64,000 nt of DNA, taken from positions 1-64,000 of the forward strand of contig UBWZ01000004.1 in the NCBI GenBank assembly GCA_900469345.1, written 5' to 3'. Shown in pieces: positions 53,910 to 62,548 of the stretch; position 1 is the stretch's first letter; every line of letters begins with the position of its first letter. The translations under genes were made by a program, and so were the position numbers. A model generated the notes under the pieces. It did no database searches. It was not told the origin of the DNA and saw nothing but the letters and a program-made list of their open reading frames with translations. The stretch comes from Hyphomicrobiales bacterium (GTDB lineage Bacteria; Pseudomonadota; Alphaproteobacteria; Rhizobiales; Rhizobiaceae).

Positions 53910-54416
53910 TCAGCGCTTGGCCAGAAGATCGCGTTCGTCGCGCATCAGGAAGACGCGGGTGATCTCGTCGAGATGGCCCTCGAGCCAGCCGGCCATGGCG
54001 ACCTCTTCGGAGAGAATGCTTTCGAGCTCCGCCTTCATCTCCTCCTCGCCCAGTTCGTCGGCCGCCGCGATCAGCACCCTGTAGGTGGCGATCTCGGTGT
54101 GCTCGAAGGCGTAGGCGCTCACCACGCCCTTGATCACTTCGTCGCTGGTCAGCATTCCGCCGACCCCATGCGCCGTGGCAGCGATCCGTGCGGCAATATC
54201 CTTGAGCGGCGAGGCTCCGCCGGGAAACCGGTCGAGCAGCCCGGCCAGCCGTTCCGCATGGCCGCGCGTTTCTTCCAGATGGGCGAGGATCTTTTCCTTG
54301 AGATCCGGATAGTTTTCGATCCGCCGCGCCTGCACCGACAGGAGCGTGATCGCCTGTTCCTCCATCGAATGCGCGTTGCGCAGCCAGACGATGAAATTGT
54401 CTCTGGCATGGGTCAT
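53910..54416 (-). CDS. Ferritin-like YciE/DUF892-type stress protein (second copy)
   Basis: A 168-residue four-helix protein: MEEQAITLLSVQARRIENYP, EETRGHAERLAGLLD, AFEHTEIATYRVLI and EEVAMAGWLEGHLDE provide a possible di-iron Glu/His set. It is divergent in sequence from the copy at 29981-30478 but of the same class. ATG 54416 has an AGGAGAGA site. No clear EcfG promoter is visible upstream, unlike its paralogue. Confidence 0.8.
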   Translation of the reverse strand: MTHARDNFIVWLRNAHSMEEQAITLLSVQARRIENYPDLKEKILAHLEETRGHAERLAGLLDRFPGGASPLKDIAARIAATAHGVGGMLTSDEVIKGVVSAYAFEHTEIATYRVLIAAADELGEEEMKAELESILSEEVAMAGWLEGHLDEITRVFLMRDERDLLAKR

Positions 54417-54477
54417 GCTGTCTCTCCTCCTGATCGACCGACTGTTCCAGGCCCAGCCCTCGGACCGGCCGGACACG

Positions 54478-54502
54478 GGAACATTTGCCGCGTGCCCGGG
54501 TT
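54478..54502 (+). promoter_or_regulatory. EcfG-like promoter, weak match (GGAAC-N16-GGTT)
   Basis: GGAAC (54478-54482) and GGTT (54499-54502), 57 bases before the 69-aa gene. Confidence 0.3.
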
Positions 54503-54558
54503 GAATCCGCGGGTGATAAGCCCGATCGGAACAGGATGTCGAACAATAGGGCCGCGAT

Positions 54559-54768
54559 ATGACGAAGGGAAGCAATGGCAGGGTCTTGATGATAACGGTG
54601 CTGATCGTGCTCGTTGTTGGCATAGGCGGCTACTTCCTCGCAATGGCACCGTCCACCGCGCCGACGACGCCGCCGGATCGGGCAGGCACCGAGGAAAGGC
54701 TTCCCGCAGCACCAGCTGATCCGCGCACCCAGGCAACGACAGGATCCGCGGATCCCGCCAAGCCGTAG
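54559..54768 (+). CDS. Small membrane-anchored protein (69 aa)
   Basis: Not recognised. A short cytosolic N-terminus, one membrane helix (VLMITVLIVLVVGIGGYFLA) and a Pro/Ala/Thr-rich periplasmic tail. It could be a small envelope stress protein. ATG 54559 follows an ambiguous ribosome site, so confidence is moderate. Confidence 0.55.
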   Translation: MTKGSNGRVLMITVLIVLVVGIGGYFLAMAPSTAPTTPPDRAGTEERLPAAPADPRTQATTGSADPAKP

Positions 54769-54934
54769 GCCGCGCGGCCAGCGGTCAGGGCTGCCGACGC
54801 GGCCGCGGCCGGGTGCCGCACCCCTCGCGCCTTGACCTGCGACCGTAACATCGGCTAGTCAAGCCGCGCCGTTGGCCAGCCCCGCATAAGGGCACAGAGC
54901 GATAAGGGTCGACGCTAAAATCGATGAGGTGATT

Positions 54935-55147
54935 ATGGCTATCCAGACCAATCTGCATCAGGCTCCGCGAACCGCGGAAAGCTGCAGACAGGAGGCGCCA
55001 GTCAATCCCGGACTTTGGAAGCTCATTGCCGCCACGGCGGCGATCCTGCTTCTTCTGGTCGGCGCGATGCAAGTGTTCAACGAAGCGGACAAGGGCCTGG
55101 CATTCCAGTCGCCCAACCCGCACGGTAACCATGCTTCTGCGCTTTGA
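54935..55147 (+). CDS. Small single-pass membrane protein (70 aa)
   Basis: Not recognised. A 70-residue protein with a hydrophilic N-terminus, one membrane helix (LIAATAAILLLLVGAMQVF) and a short polar C-terminus. ATG 54935 follows a GAGGTG site. It lies 76 bases upstream of the phospholipase D-type gene, which has its own EcfG promoter between them. Confidence 0.58.
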   Translation: MAIQTNLHQAPRTAESCRQEAPVNPGLWKLIAATAAILLLLVGAMQVFNEADKGLAFQSPNPHGNHASAL

Positions 55148-55168
55148 GCGCATTCTGTTCCCTCCTCC

Positions 55169-55194
55169 GGAACAAAAATTTGCAGCCGGACGTT
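55169..55194 (+). promoter_or_regulatory. EcfG-type promoter of the cardiolipin-synthase-like gene
   Basis: GGAAC (55169-55173), 17-base spacer, CGTT (55191-55194), exact consensus, 30 bases before GTG 55224. Confidence 0.8.
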
Positions 55195-55223
55195 CATGTG
55201 CACCAATTGACCAGGGGTGTTAG

Positions 55224-56723
55224 GTGGACGTGACGAATTATTCCGGGCGGACTTTGTTCGAGAGCCGCGACGTGATCTTGAAGCCTGGCCGCAATTTGTG
55301 GCGTTCGGCGAAAGCCGATCGGATGGCCTTTCTCATCGACGGGGAAGAGTATTTTCTCCGGCTCGAGGAAGTGCTGCCGCAGGCGCGCCAGTCGATCTTC
55401 ATCATCGGCTGGGACTTCAACCCCGATATCCGCCTGAGACCCCGCGAGCCAGATAGCATCAAGCTTGGCGATCTGCTGCGCAAATGCGTCGACGAGAACC
55501 CGCAGCTCGAGCTGCGCATCCTCGTCTGGGGCATGGGCCCGATCTACTCCGGCAAAAGCTTCAAGATGTTCGGCAAGATGGAATGGAGCGATCATCCGCG
55601 CATTCATCTGCGCTTCGATTTCCGCCATCCGCTGCGTGGCAGCCATCACCAGAAGATCGTCGTCATCGACGACCAGACGGCATTTCTGGGCGGCATCGAC
55701 CTCACGGCGCGCCGCTGGGACGACCGCAGCCATTCCATCGATAACCCGGCGCGCGTGGCTCCCGACGGCACGCCCTACGGGCCCGTGCACGACATGCAGA
55801 CGCTGGTGACCGGCAGCATCGCCGGCCTGATCGGTGGCATTGCGCGCCGGCGCTGGGAGAAAGCCACCCGCGAGGTCGTGCCGGAAACCATTGCCGAAGC
55901 CCCGGCGCCCTGGCCGACCGGGCTCGAGCCGACGCTCACCGATTGCAACACCGGCCTTGCGCTGACCGAACCGTGGAAATGGAAGGGACGGCGCGGCCAC
56001 CGCGAAGCCATCCGTCTTACCCATGATGCGCTGAAGGCGGCCAAGCGCCAGATCTATATCGAGACCCAGTATCTCGCCTCGTTCGGCGTCGGGCGCACGC
56101 TGGCAAAGCAGCTGCGCCAGTCGGACGGACCGGAGATCGTCGTCATCGTCACCTGCGAGTCCCACGGTTTCCTGGAACGCGTCACCATGGGCGGCAACCG
56201 CAACCGGCTGATCCGCCGGCTGCAGCGGGCCGACCGCCATGGCCGCCTGCGCGTCTTCTTCGCGGTGACACCGGACGGCAAGGGTGGACAGCGCGAAATC
56301 ATCGTCCACTCCAAGCTGATCATCATCGACGACCGCTTCGTCCGCGTCGGCTCCTCCAATCTCAACAACCGGTCGGAGGGCCTCGATACCGAGGCCGACA
56401 TCGCCGTGGAAACCAGCGACGCGGCATCGCGCCGGTCGATCCTCGCGCTGCGTCACGACCTGATCGCCGAACACCTCGGCGCCGACCCGGCCGAGGTGGC
56501 CTCGATCGTCGCCGAGACCGGCTCGATGATCGCAGCCGTCGACCGGCTCAACACCGGCCCCCGCGGGTTGCGGCCGTTCGATGTCGATCCCAAGCGAGGC
56601 GAAACCGGATCGCTGATCGGCACCGGGCTGGTCGATCCGAAACAGCCCTTCTGGCCGATCCCGGAGATCAGCTCCTGGGTTAGGAAGTTGGCCGGCCGGC
56701 TGGCAGCCCGCCGCCTGTCCTGA
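55224..56723 (+). CDS. Phospholipase D-superfamily protein, ClsB-like cardiolipin synthase
   Basis: A 499-residue protein with two HKD motifs: HHQKIVVIDD (about His142) and VHSKLIIIDDRFVRVGSSN (about His362). No membrane segment is obvious. It resembles E. coli ClsB (YbhO), which makes cardiolipin or phosphatidyl-trehalose-type lipids. Its neighbours, a YbhN-like and a YbhP-like gene, match E. coli's ybhP-clsB-ybhN group. Start is GTG 55224. Its 3' end overlaps that of the convergent YbhN-like gene by 44 bases. Confidence 0.82.
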   Translation: MDVTNYSGRTLFESRDVILKPGRNLWRSAKADRMAFLIDGEEYFLRLEEVLPQARQSIFIIGWDFNPDIRLRPREPDSIKLGDLLRKCVDENPQLELRILVWGMGPIYSGKSFKMFGKMEWSDHPRIHLRFDFRHPLRGSHHQKIVVIDDQTAFLGGIDLTARRWDDRSHSIDNPARVAPDGTPYGPVHDMQTLVTGSIAGLIGGIARRRWEKATREVVPETIAEAPAPWPTGLEPTLTDCNTGLALTEPWKWKGRRGHREAIRLTHDALKAAKRQIYIETQYLASFGVGRTLAKQLRQSDGPEIVVIVTCESHGFLERVTMGGNRNRLIRRLQRADRHGRLRVFFAVTPDGKGGQREIIVHSKLIIIDDRFVRVGSSNLNNRSEGLDTEADIAVETSDAASRRSILALRHDLIAEHLGADPAEVASIVAETGSMIAAVDRLNTGPRGLRPFDVDPKRGETGSLIGTGLVDPKQPFWPIPEISSWVRKLAGRLAARRLS

Positions 56724-57645
56724 GTGCCTTGGCGCCCTGGCGCCGGTAATAGGCCTCCGCGATCAAAAAGGTCGGGAGGCCGATGCTGAGCGGCAGAAAG
56801 AAGTAGAGGCAGCGGAACGCAACCAGCGCGCCGATCGCCGCCGTACCCGGCAGAATTCCGAGGATCGTTGCCTCCAGCACCCCCAGGCCGCCCGGCACAT
56901 GGCTGATCAGCGCTGCCATGTTGGCCGTCACATAGGCAGTGGCGACTTCCAGATAGGAGGTGTCCGAAAAAGCGGCCAGAAGCTGGTGGATGCAGGCGGC
57001 GACGCACGCGAAGTTGGCTCCGCCAACGACGATCTGTCCAAGCGCCAGCGGCACGGACGGCATCTCGAACGTCCATGAGCGGATCCTGAGCGGCCGCCGG
57101 ATGAAAGCGCAGGCGGCAAGATAGGCGGCCGGGACGGCAAGGCAGGACAGACCGAGCAGTGCTCTCGTCGTTGGGTAAAGGCCGAGCATCTCGTCGGGCC
57201 TGCCGATGTCGATCAAGAGTGCCAGTCCGGCGAGAACGCAAAGGCCGATGCCGACCGTGACCCCGCAAAACACGATCACCTTGCCCACCTGCTGCGGCGT
57301 AAGGCCCCAGCGGGCATAGAAGCGATAGCGCACCGCGCCGCTGCTGAGGGCCGCCATGCCGACCGTGTGACCGATGGACAGGCCCGTGAACGAGGCAAGC
57401 GCGGTATTGCGGTAGGGAAGCCGTGCTCCGGCATAGCGCACGGCAAGCGTGTCGAACAAGGTCAGGCAGAAGTAGGACAGCGCAACGAAACCCAGCGCGG
57501 CCACCAGTCGGTAGCGCGAAATCGACAGTACCGATTCCTCGATTTCGTCCCAGCTGTAGCGGCTGAGACTTCGGTAGACCAGAAATGCCGCGAGGCAGAC
57601 AGCGACACCAATCAGGATTTTCAACACGCTCCGCCAGTTCGCCAT
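56680..57645 (-). CDS. YbhN/UPF0104 family lysylphosphatidylglycerol-synthase-like flippase domain protein
   Basis: A 321-residue integral membrane protein with about eight helices. It has the SHVPGGLGVLEATILG motif of the LPG synthase transmembrane domain family (MprF-like N-terminal flippase), but lacks the synthase domain. It probably moves or binds phospholipids. Convergent with the ClsB-like gene and divergent from the YbhP-like gene from overlapping promoters. Confidence 0.83.
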   Translation of the reverse strand: MANWRSVLKILIGVAVCLAAFLVYRSLSRYSWDEIEESVLSISRYRLVAALGFVALSYFCLTLFDTLAVRYAGARLPYRNTALASFTGLSIGHTVGMAALSSGAVRYRFYARWGLTPQQVGKVIVFCGVTVGIGLCVLAGLALLIDIGRPDEMLGLYPTTRALLGLSCLAVPAAYLAACAFIRRPLRIRSWTFEMPSVPLALGQIVVGGANFACVAACIHQLLAAFSDTSYLEVATAYVTANMAALISHVPGGLGVLEATILGILPGTAAIGALVAFRCLYFFLPLSIGLPTFLIAEAYYRRQGAKALRTGGGLPAGRPTS

Positions 57646-57675
57646 CGTCTCTCCGCACCTCGTCTGCTAGAGGTG

Positions 57676-57700
57676 GGAACGAAACGGAGCGGAACGTGTT
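57676..57700 (+). promoter_or_regulatory. EcfG-like promoter of the YbhP-like gene (GGAAC-N16-TGTT)
   Basis: GGAAC (57676-57680) and TGTT (57697-57700). It is interleaved with the opposite-strand promoter at 57702-57678. ATG 57709 lies only 8 bases from the -10 element, so the mRNA may be leaderless; no ribosome site is visible. Confidence 0.5.
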
Positions 57701-57702
57701 CC
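57678..57702 (-). promoter_or_regulatory. EcfG-type promoter of the YbhN-like gene
   Basis: Minus-strand GGAAC (57702-57698), 16-base spacer, CGTT (57681-57678), exact consensus, 33 bases before ATG 57645. Confidence 0.8.
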
Positions 57703-57708
57703 CCGGCC

Positions 57709-58464
57709 ATGATTGATCTGACCACCGCCGGCAGCGCCCCCCGCCGCCTGAAAATCCTCAGCTACAATGTCCACAGCTGCGTCGGCACCGACCGGAAGCT
57801 TGATCCGGCCCGCGTCGCCGACGTCATTGCGGCGCTCGAACCCGACGTCATCGGCCTGCAGGAGGTCGATGTCGGCCGCAGCCGCACCGGCGGCATCGAT
57901 CAGGCGCAGGTCCTCGCCTCGCTGCTGCGCATGGATTACCACTTCCACCCGGCCCTGACCCTGGAAGAGGAGCGCTACGGCGATGCCATCCTCACCACCC
58001 TGCCGGCACGGATGGTCAAGGCCGATGTCCTGCCCTCGCACGGCGAGCAGCGCGGCGCGCTGTGCATCGAGGTAAACGTCGGGGAGCATGTGGTGCAGGT
58101 CGTCAACACCCATCTCGGGCTGCGCAGCCGCGACCGGCGGGTGCAGATCAATGCCCTGCTCGGCAGCGATTGGCTGGCTCACCCCGAATGGCAGGCAAAG
58201 CCGCGCATCCTGATCGGCGACCTCAACTCCACCCCGCTGACACGCACCTACAAGCGCGTCGCATCGGCCTACCGCGATGCCCATGCCGCCGCGCATCAGA
58301 GCCCCAAGGCGACATTTCCGTCCCGTTTTCCCCTGCTGCGTCTCGATCATGTCTTCCTGTCGGAACAGGTCAGGGCCGTCGAGGCGCGCGTCGTCTCGAC
58401 GCCTCTCTCGCGCCTTGCCTCCGACCATCTACCCCTTCTGGTGACGGTCGAGATCGCTCAATGA
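57709..58464 (+). CDS. Endonuclease/exonuclease/phosphatase family protein, YbhP-like
   Basis: A 251-residue EEP-fold hydrolase. Motifs are LSYNVHSCVG, LQEVDVG (metal Glu), NTHLGLRSRDRR, GDLNSTPL and the C-terminal DHLPLLVTV catalytic His. It resembles E. coli YbhP. It could hydrolyse a phosphodiester, possibly a lipid headgroup, given the ClsB-like neighbour. Its stop overlaps the stop of the convergent phosphoribosyltransferase by 7 bases. Confidence 0.85.
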   Translation: MIDLTTAGSAPRRLKILSYNVHSCVGTDRKLDPARVADVIAALEPDVIGLQEVDVGRSRTGGIDQAQVLASLLRMDYHFHPALTLEEERYGDAILTTLPARMVKADVLPSHGEQRGALCIEVNVGEHVVQVVNTHLGLRSRDRRVQINALLGSDWLAHPEWQAKPRILIGDLNSTPLTRTYKRVASAYRDAHAAAHQSPKATFPSRFPLLRLDHVFLSEQVRAVEARVVSTPLSRLASDHLPLLVTVEIAQ

Positions 58465-59138
58465 ATCATCCGGCCGAGCTTTCGGGCCTCGCGCAGCAGA
58501 CGGACGGCCACCTGGTCGCTCGTGGCTTCTGAGGCTGCAAAGACGCTGCCGGATCCGGCGAGGTGCCGTCCCGTCGCAAGGCAGACGATCGCGTTCACCT
58601 CGCCCCGGAGCGCAACAAGGATGTCCGGCGCAGCCACCGGCAGGGCAATCCGGATGGAGCTCACCCGCATCATCCGCAACGCATGGACGGCGGCCAACAA
58701 CGCCGGAGCCGGTGCCGACCCGTCGTCGACAAGGATGACATTGCGGCCCATGTGGTCATGATCGGCAGGCTCGTCCTCGCCGAAAAACATCCGGTGACGG
58801 CGTTCGATTTCGGCCAGCTGGTGATGCCGCTCGGAATCGAGATAGCCGGGTGGCGGTCTGAGACGCAAAGCGGCGCTCTCGTCGAGGATCATATGCGGCT
58901 CTGATCCGTCGACGATCATGCCGATCGACTGGTGCGGGTCGCCGGGCGCCGCAATGGCCTGGATGATCAGCAGATCGAGCGGCAGCCCGAGCCGCCGGGC
59001 CATTTCGAAGGCAACCGGAACGCCGTCGTTCGACAGTGCGACCAGCACCGGGTCGGGCATCTCTTCGGCATCGATCGCCTCGGCAAGCTGCCGGCCAGCC
59101 TCGCCGCGATCGTCAAACAGGGATTGGTGATGAGCCAT
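58458..59138 (-). CDS. Phosphoribosyltransferase-like protein
   Basis: A 226-residue PRTase-fold protein. The N-terminus FDDRGEAGRQLAEAI and the loop VILVDDGSAPAPALLAAV correspond to the family's conserved start and PRPP-binding loop, although the loop has Ser-Ala-Pro in place of the classical Gly-Ile-Ala-Thr-Gly. Such proteins are often encoded with dienelactone-hydrolase-like or stress genes. ATG 59138 has a GGGAGGA site. It may no longer bind PRPP normally. Confidence 0.75.
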   Translation of the reverse strand: MAHHQSLFDDRGEAGRQLAEAIDAEEMPDPVLVALSNDGVPVAFEMARRLGLPLDLLIIQAIAAPGDPHQSIGMIVDGSEPHMILDESAALRLRPPPGYLDSERHHQLAEIERRHRMFFGEDEPADHDHMGRNVILVDDGSAPAPALLAAVHALRMMRVSSIRIALPVAAPDILVALRGEVNAIVCLATGRHLAGSGSVFAASEATSDQVAVRLLREARKLGRMIH

Positions 59139-59218
59139 GATCGTCCTCCCATGAACCTCTGCATCGGGATCCTCCCAGATCCCGTGTCACGGCTATCGCC
59201 CTGACCTTACGCCGTCCG

Positions 59219-59243
59219 AACCGCCGCCGGCGGCAATCGTTCC
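59219..59243 (-). promoter_or_regulatory. EcfG-like promoter, weak match (GGAAC-N16-GGTT)
   Basis: Minus-strand GGAAC (59243-59239) and GGTT (59222-59219), about 80 bases before the phosphoribosyltransferase start. Confidence 0.25.
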
Positions 59244-59280
59244 GCGCCGCGGCGGGCCTCGCCCGGCGGGCCGTCAATGG

Positions 59281-59892
59281 TCAGCGGCGGGCGAGCGCCA
59301 CAAGATAGCACGCCGGCTGTTCGGACGGATTGAAAAACACGCAGTCGGCCGGCGCACCGAGCATCAGGCAGTCGCCCTGCCCAAGCCGGTGCAGCACCGA
59401 CCCTTCGGTAAATTCGACCACACCGGACAAGACCCAGATCTGCTGGTGCTGGAAGGCGAAGGCCGACGCCGGATAGGGCACCCGCACCCCCGGCGGCAGG
59501 CTGACCTCCACCAGTTCCAGCGGCGCATTGCGCGGCGAGATGGCGCGCCGGGTATAGCCCGTTTCCGGATCGCTCCATAACGGCTGGTCCTGCTGCGACA
59601 CCAGCCGTTCCTCGCCCTTTTCGCTCAGCGCCAGCAGCGCCGAGAGCGGCAGACCGAAGGCGCCGGAGAGCCGACCGAGCACGGTCGCCGTCGGGCTCGC
59701 CTCGCCGCGCTCGATCTTGCTGATCATCGCCTTGGAGACGGCAGAGTGCTCCGCCAGGTCGGCGAGCGACCAGCCGCGCCTTTCGCGCTCGATCTTCAGC
59801 CTTGCGGCAATCGCGTGCACGGGGTCGATCTCAGACTTTTCCAAGCGGCTTGCCTTTCGCCCATCGTCTTCTATAGTGGACGAAACAACCAT
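59281..59892 (-). CDS. XRE-family transcriptional regulator with C-terminal cupin domain
   Basis: A 203-residue regulator. The helix-turn-helix is at residues 25-80 (RERRGWSLADLAEHSAVSKA, then MISKIERGEASPTATVLGRL), and a cupin domain follows (VSLPPGVRVPYPASAFAFQH, then GQGDCLML). ATG 59892 is chosen from the domain start. It is divergent from the flavin monooxygenase gene with 39 bases between; the gap contains a near-palindrome TATAGTGG/CCATATA over its own start. It probably controls the cluster. Confidence 0.87.
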   Translation of the reverse strand: MVVSSTIEDDGRKASRLEKSEIDPVHAIAARLKIERERRGWSLADLAEHSAVSKAMISKIERGEASPTATVLGRLSGAFGLPLSALLALSEKGEERLVSQQDQPLWSDPETGYTRRAISPRNAPLELVEVSLPPGVRVPYPASAFAFQHQQIWVLSGVVEFTEGSVLHRLGQGDCLMLGAPADCVFFNPSEQPACYLVALARR

Positions 59893-59931
59893 ATAAGAGA
59901 CAGCGGGATCAGGCAACCGCGATGAGGGACC

Positions 59932-61296
59932 ATGCGCAGCCGCGAAATTCGCTTCAACGCCTTCGACATGAACACGGTCGGCCACATCCAGCAGGGTCTC
60001 TGGACCCACCCCCGCGACCAGTCGCACCGCTATAACGAGCTTCAATACTGGACGGACTATGCCAGGCGCCTGGAGGCGGGATTGTTCGACGGCATCTTCT
60101 TTGCCGATGTGGTGGGCGTCAACGACGTCTACGGCGGCAGCATCGACGCCGCTCTCAGCGGCGCTGTGCAGCTGCCGGTCAACGATCCGATGCTGCTCGT
60201 GCCGGCCATGGCGGCGGTGACGCAGCACCTGTCCTTCGGGATCACCGCCAACCTCACCTACGAGCCGCCCTTTCTGTTTGCCCGCCGCATGTCGACGCTC
60301 GACCATCTGACCGGCGGGCGGATCGGCTGGAACATCGTCACCGGCTACCTCGACAGTGCCGCCAAGGCGATCGGGCTCGACGCGGTTGCCGCCCATGACG
60401 ACCGCTACGACCTTGCCGACGAATACATGCAGCTCGTGTACCGGCTGTGGGAGGAGAGCTGGGACGACGATGCCGTCGTGTTCGACCGGGCACGAGGCAT
60501 CTATGCCGTGCCGGAAAAGGTGCGCAAGATCCACCATCGCGGCAAGCAGTACAGCCTTGATGCGATCCACCTCTGCGCGCCTTCGCCGCAGCGCACGCCG
60601 GTGCTCTACCAGGCAGGCTCTTCCACGCGCGGCCGGCAATTCGCCGCCACCCACGCGGAATGCGTCTTCGTCAACGGCCAGAAGACCGAGGGCGTGAAGG
60701 CGATCGTCGACGACATCCGGCGCCAGGCCGTCGGCTTCGGCCGGCAGCCGGACGACGTGAAGGTATTCGTCGGCGCCACCATCGTCACCGGACGGACGCA
60801 GAAGGAGGCGCAGGAAAAGTTCGAGGACTACCGGCGTCACGCGAGCTCCGAAGGCGCGCTGGTGCACGCCGCCGCTTCGCTCGGCATCGACTTTTCCAAA
60901 TATGACCTCGACGAGCCGATCGAGACGGGAAAGAGCAGCGCCATCGTCTCTAATGTCGAGGCCATGAACCGCACCGCCGGCCCGCAATGGACCAAGCGCA
61001 AGCTTTTGGAACAGATGGTGCTCGGCAGCCGCCAGGCACCGATGGTCGGCTCGGCCGAGGAGATTGCCGATGCCCTCGTCCGCTGGACGACCGAGGCCGG
61101 TGTCGACGGCTTCAACCTGTCGCGCACCGTCGTGCCGGAATGCTTCGACGACATCATCGCGTTGGTGATCCCGATCCTGCAGGAGCGTGGTCTCTACAAG
61201 ACCGGATACGCGCCGGGATCGCTGCGCGAAAAACTGTTCGGCGCGCCCCGCCTGCCGGAAAGCCATGTGGCAGCCGGGTTCAGGAAACGGTCTTGA
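59932..61296 (+). CDS. LLM-class FMN-dependent monooxygenase, NtaA/SnaA/DszA type
   Basis: A 454-residue bacterial luciferase-fold oxygenase. The N-terminus (IRFNAFDMNTVGHIQQGLWT), GITANLTYEPPFLFARRMST and GWNIVTGYLDSAAKAIG are NtaA/SnaA/DszA signatures. It oxidises a substrate such as an aminopolycarboxylate, sulfone or alkanesulfonate-type compound with O2 and FMNH2. A flavin reductase is not seen in the window and must be supplied elsewhere. An MFS transporter gene follows by 27 bases. Confidence 0.87.
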   Translation: MRSREIRFNAFDMNTVGHIQQGLWTHPRDQSHRYNELQYWTDYARRLEAGLFDGIFFADVVGVNDVYGGSIDAALSGAVQLPVNDPMLLVPAMAAVTQHLSFGITANLTYEPPFLFARRMSTLDHLTGGRIGWNIVTGYLDSAAKAIGLDAVAAHDDRYDLADEYMQLVYRLWEESWDDDAVVFDRARGIYAVPEKVRKIHHRGKQYSLDAIHLCAPSPQRTPVLYQAGSSTRGRQFAATHAECVFVNGQKTEGVKAIVDDIRRQAVGFGRQPDDVKVFVGATIVTGRTQKEAQEKFEDYRRHASSEGALVHAAASLGIDFSKYDLDEPIETGKSSAIVSNVEAMNRTAGPQWTKRKLLEQMVLGSRQAPMVGSAEEIADALVRWTTEAGVDGFNLSRTVVPECFDDIIALVIPILQERGLYKTGYAPGSLREKLFGAPRLPESHVAAGFRKRS

Positions 61297-61323
61297 ACCC
61301 AGAATACGGCCGGAGGCACGGAA

Positions 61324-62547
61324 ATGGCGAGCATCTCGGACAGCAAGGCTGAAGGCCGTTGGCGCATGCTGGCGCTGCTGTGCCTGGCGGTCGTGCTCTC
61401 CTTCTGCTGCTGGTTCTCGGCCAACGCGATCGCGCCCGAACTGAAGTCCGTATGGGCCCTTTCGGACGCGCAGGCAGCCTGGCTGACAAATGGCGTGCAA
61501 CTCGGCTTCGTCATCGGCGCCTTGCTGGCGAGCCTCTTCAACCTGCCGGACGTGATCCGCATGAACCGTCTGATGGCGGGCTCCGCGCTCCTCGCGGCGG
61601 CCTCCAATGCGGCGATCGTGCTGGAACCGGGGCCGGTAGGCGCCGTCGCCTGCCGCATGGTGACCGGATTTGCGCTTGCTGGTGTCTATCCTCCGGCGCT
61701 GAAGCTCGTCTCCACCTGGTTCGTCGCGGGCCGCGGCCTGGCGCTTGCCGGTGTCATCGGCGCGATCACCGCCGGTTCAGCTTTGCCGCACCTCTTTCGC
61801 GGCATGGCGGCGGGCGCCGACTGGAAGGCCATCCTCCTGTCCTCCAGCGGCGCGACGCTCTCCGGCGCCCTCCTGTTTCTGCTGTCCACGCGCGAGGGTC
61901 CCTACCCGTTCGGCAAGGCGCTTTTCGACCCGCGCCAGATCGGCCGGGTGCTGAGGGACCGCAACCTGCTTCTCGTCAACACCGGCTATCTCGGCCACAT
62001 GTGGGAACTCTACGCCATGTGGGCCTGGCTGCTGGCCTACCTGACGGCAGCGCTCGGCGAGGGAGGCATTGGCGGCCGCGCCTCGCTCCTGACCTTCTTT
62101 GCCGTCGCGTCCGGGGTGTTCGGTTGCTTCCTCGGAGGCATCCTCTCGGACCGTTTCGGCCGCACGGTCACGACGTCCGCCATGATGATCGTCTCGGCTG
62201 CCTGCGCGCTGACGATCGGCTTCGTGTTCGACGGGCCGCTCTGGCTGCTGGCGCTGGTGGTGATCGTCTGGGGTATCTCGGTGATCGGCGATTCCGCCCA
62301 GTTCTCGGCCGCCGTGACCGAGCTTGCCGACCGAAATTATGTCGGTACCGCGCTCTCGCTCCAGATGGGCATGGGCTTTGCCCTGACTATCGCCATGATC
62401 TGGCTCATGCCGCACCTCGCCGCTTTCCTGGGCGGCTGGCGGTGGAGCTTTGCCTTCCTCGCTATCGGCCCCATTCTCGGCACCTGCGCCATGCTTGCCC
62501 TGCGCCGTCGCCCGGAGGCAGCACGGCTGGCGGGCGGACGGCTCTAG
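61324..62547 (+). CDS. MFS transporter
   Basis: A 407-residue major facilitator with about twelve helices. The motif between TM2 and TM3 is absent in the strict GxLaDrxGrr form, but the equivalent motif GILSDRFGRTVTTSAM appears in the second half. Directly downstream of the NtaA-like monooxygenase, so it probably transports its substrate or product. ATG 61324 is used. Confidence 0.85.
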   Translation: MASISDSKAEGRWRMLALLCLAVVLSFCCWFSANAIAPELKSVWALSDAQAAWLTNGVQLGFVIGALLASLFNLPDVIRMNRLMAGSALLAAASNAAIVLEPGPVGAVACRMVTGFALAGVYPPALKLVSTWFVAGRGLALAGVIGAITAGSALPHLFRGMAAGADWKAILLSSSGATLSGALLFLLSTREGPYPFGKALFDPRQIGRVLRDRNLLLVNTGYLGHMWELYAMWAWLLAYLTAALGEGGIGGRASLLTFFAVASGVFGCFLGGILSDRFGRTVTTSAMMIVSAACALTIGFVFDGPLWLLALVVIVWGISVIGDSAQFSAAVTELADRNYVGTALSLQMGMGFALTIAMIWLMPHLAAFLGGWRWSFAFLAIGPILGTCAMLALRRRPEAARLAGGRL

Positions 62548-62548
62548 A

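Noticed and set aside
59893..61500. N-terminal extension of the XRE-cupin frame through the monooxygenase gene
   Set aside because: The extension is antisense to a clear enzyme gene; the regulator begins at ATG 59892 with the helix-turn-helix domain.
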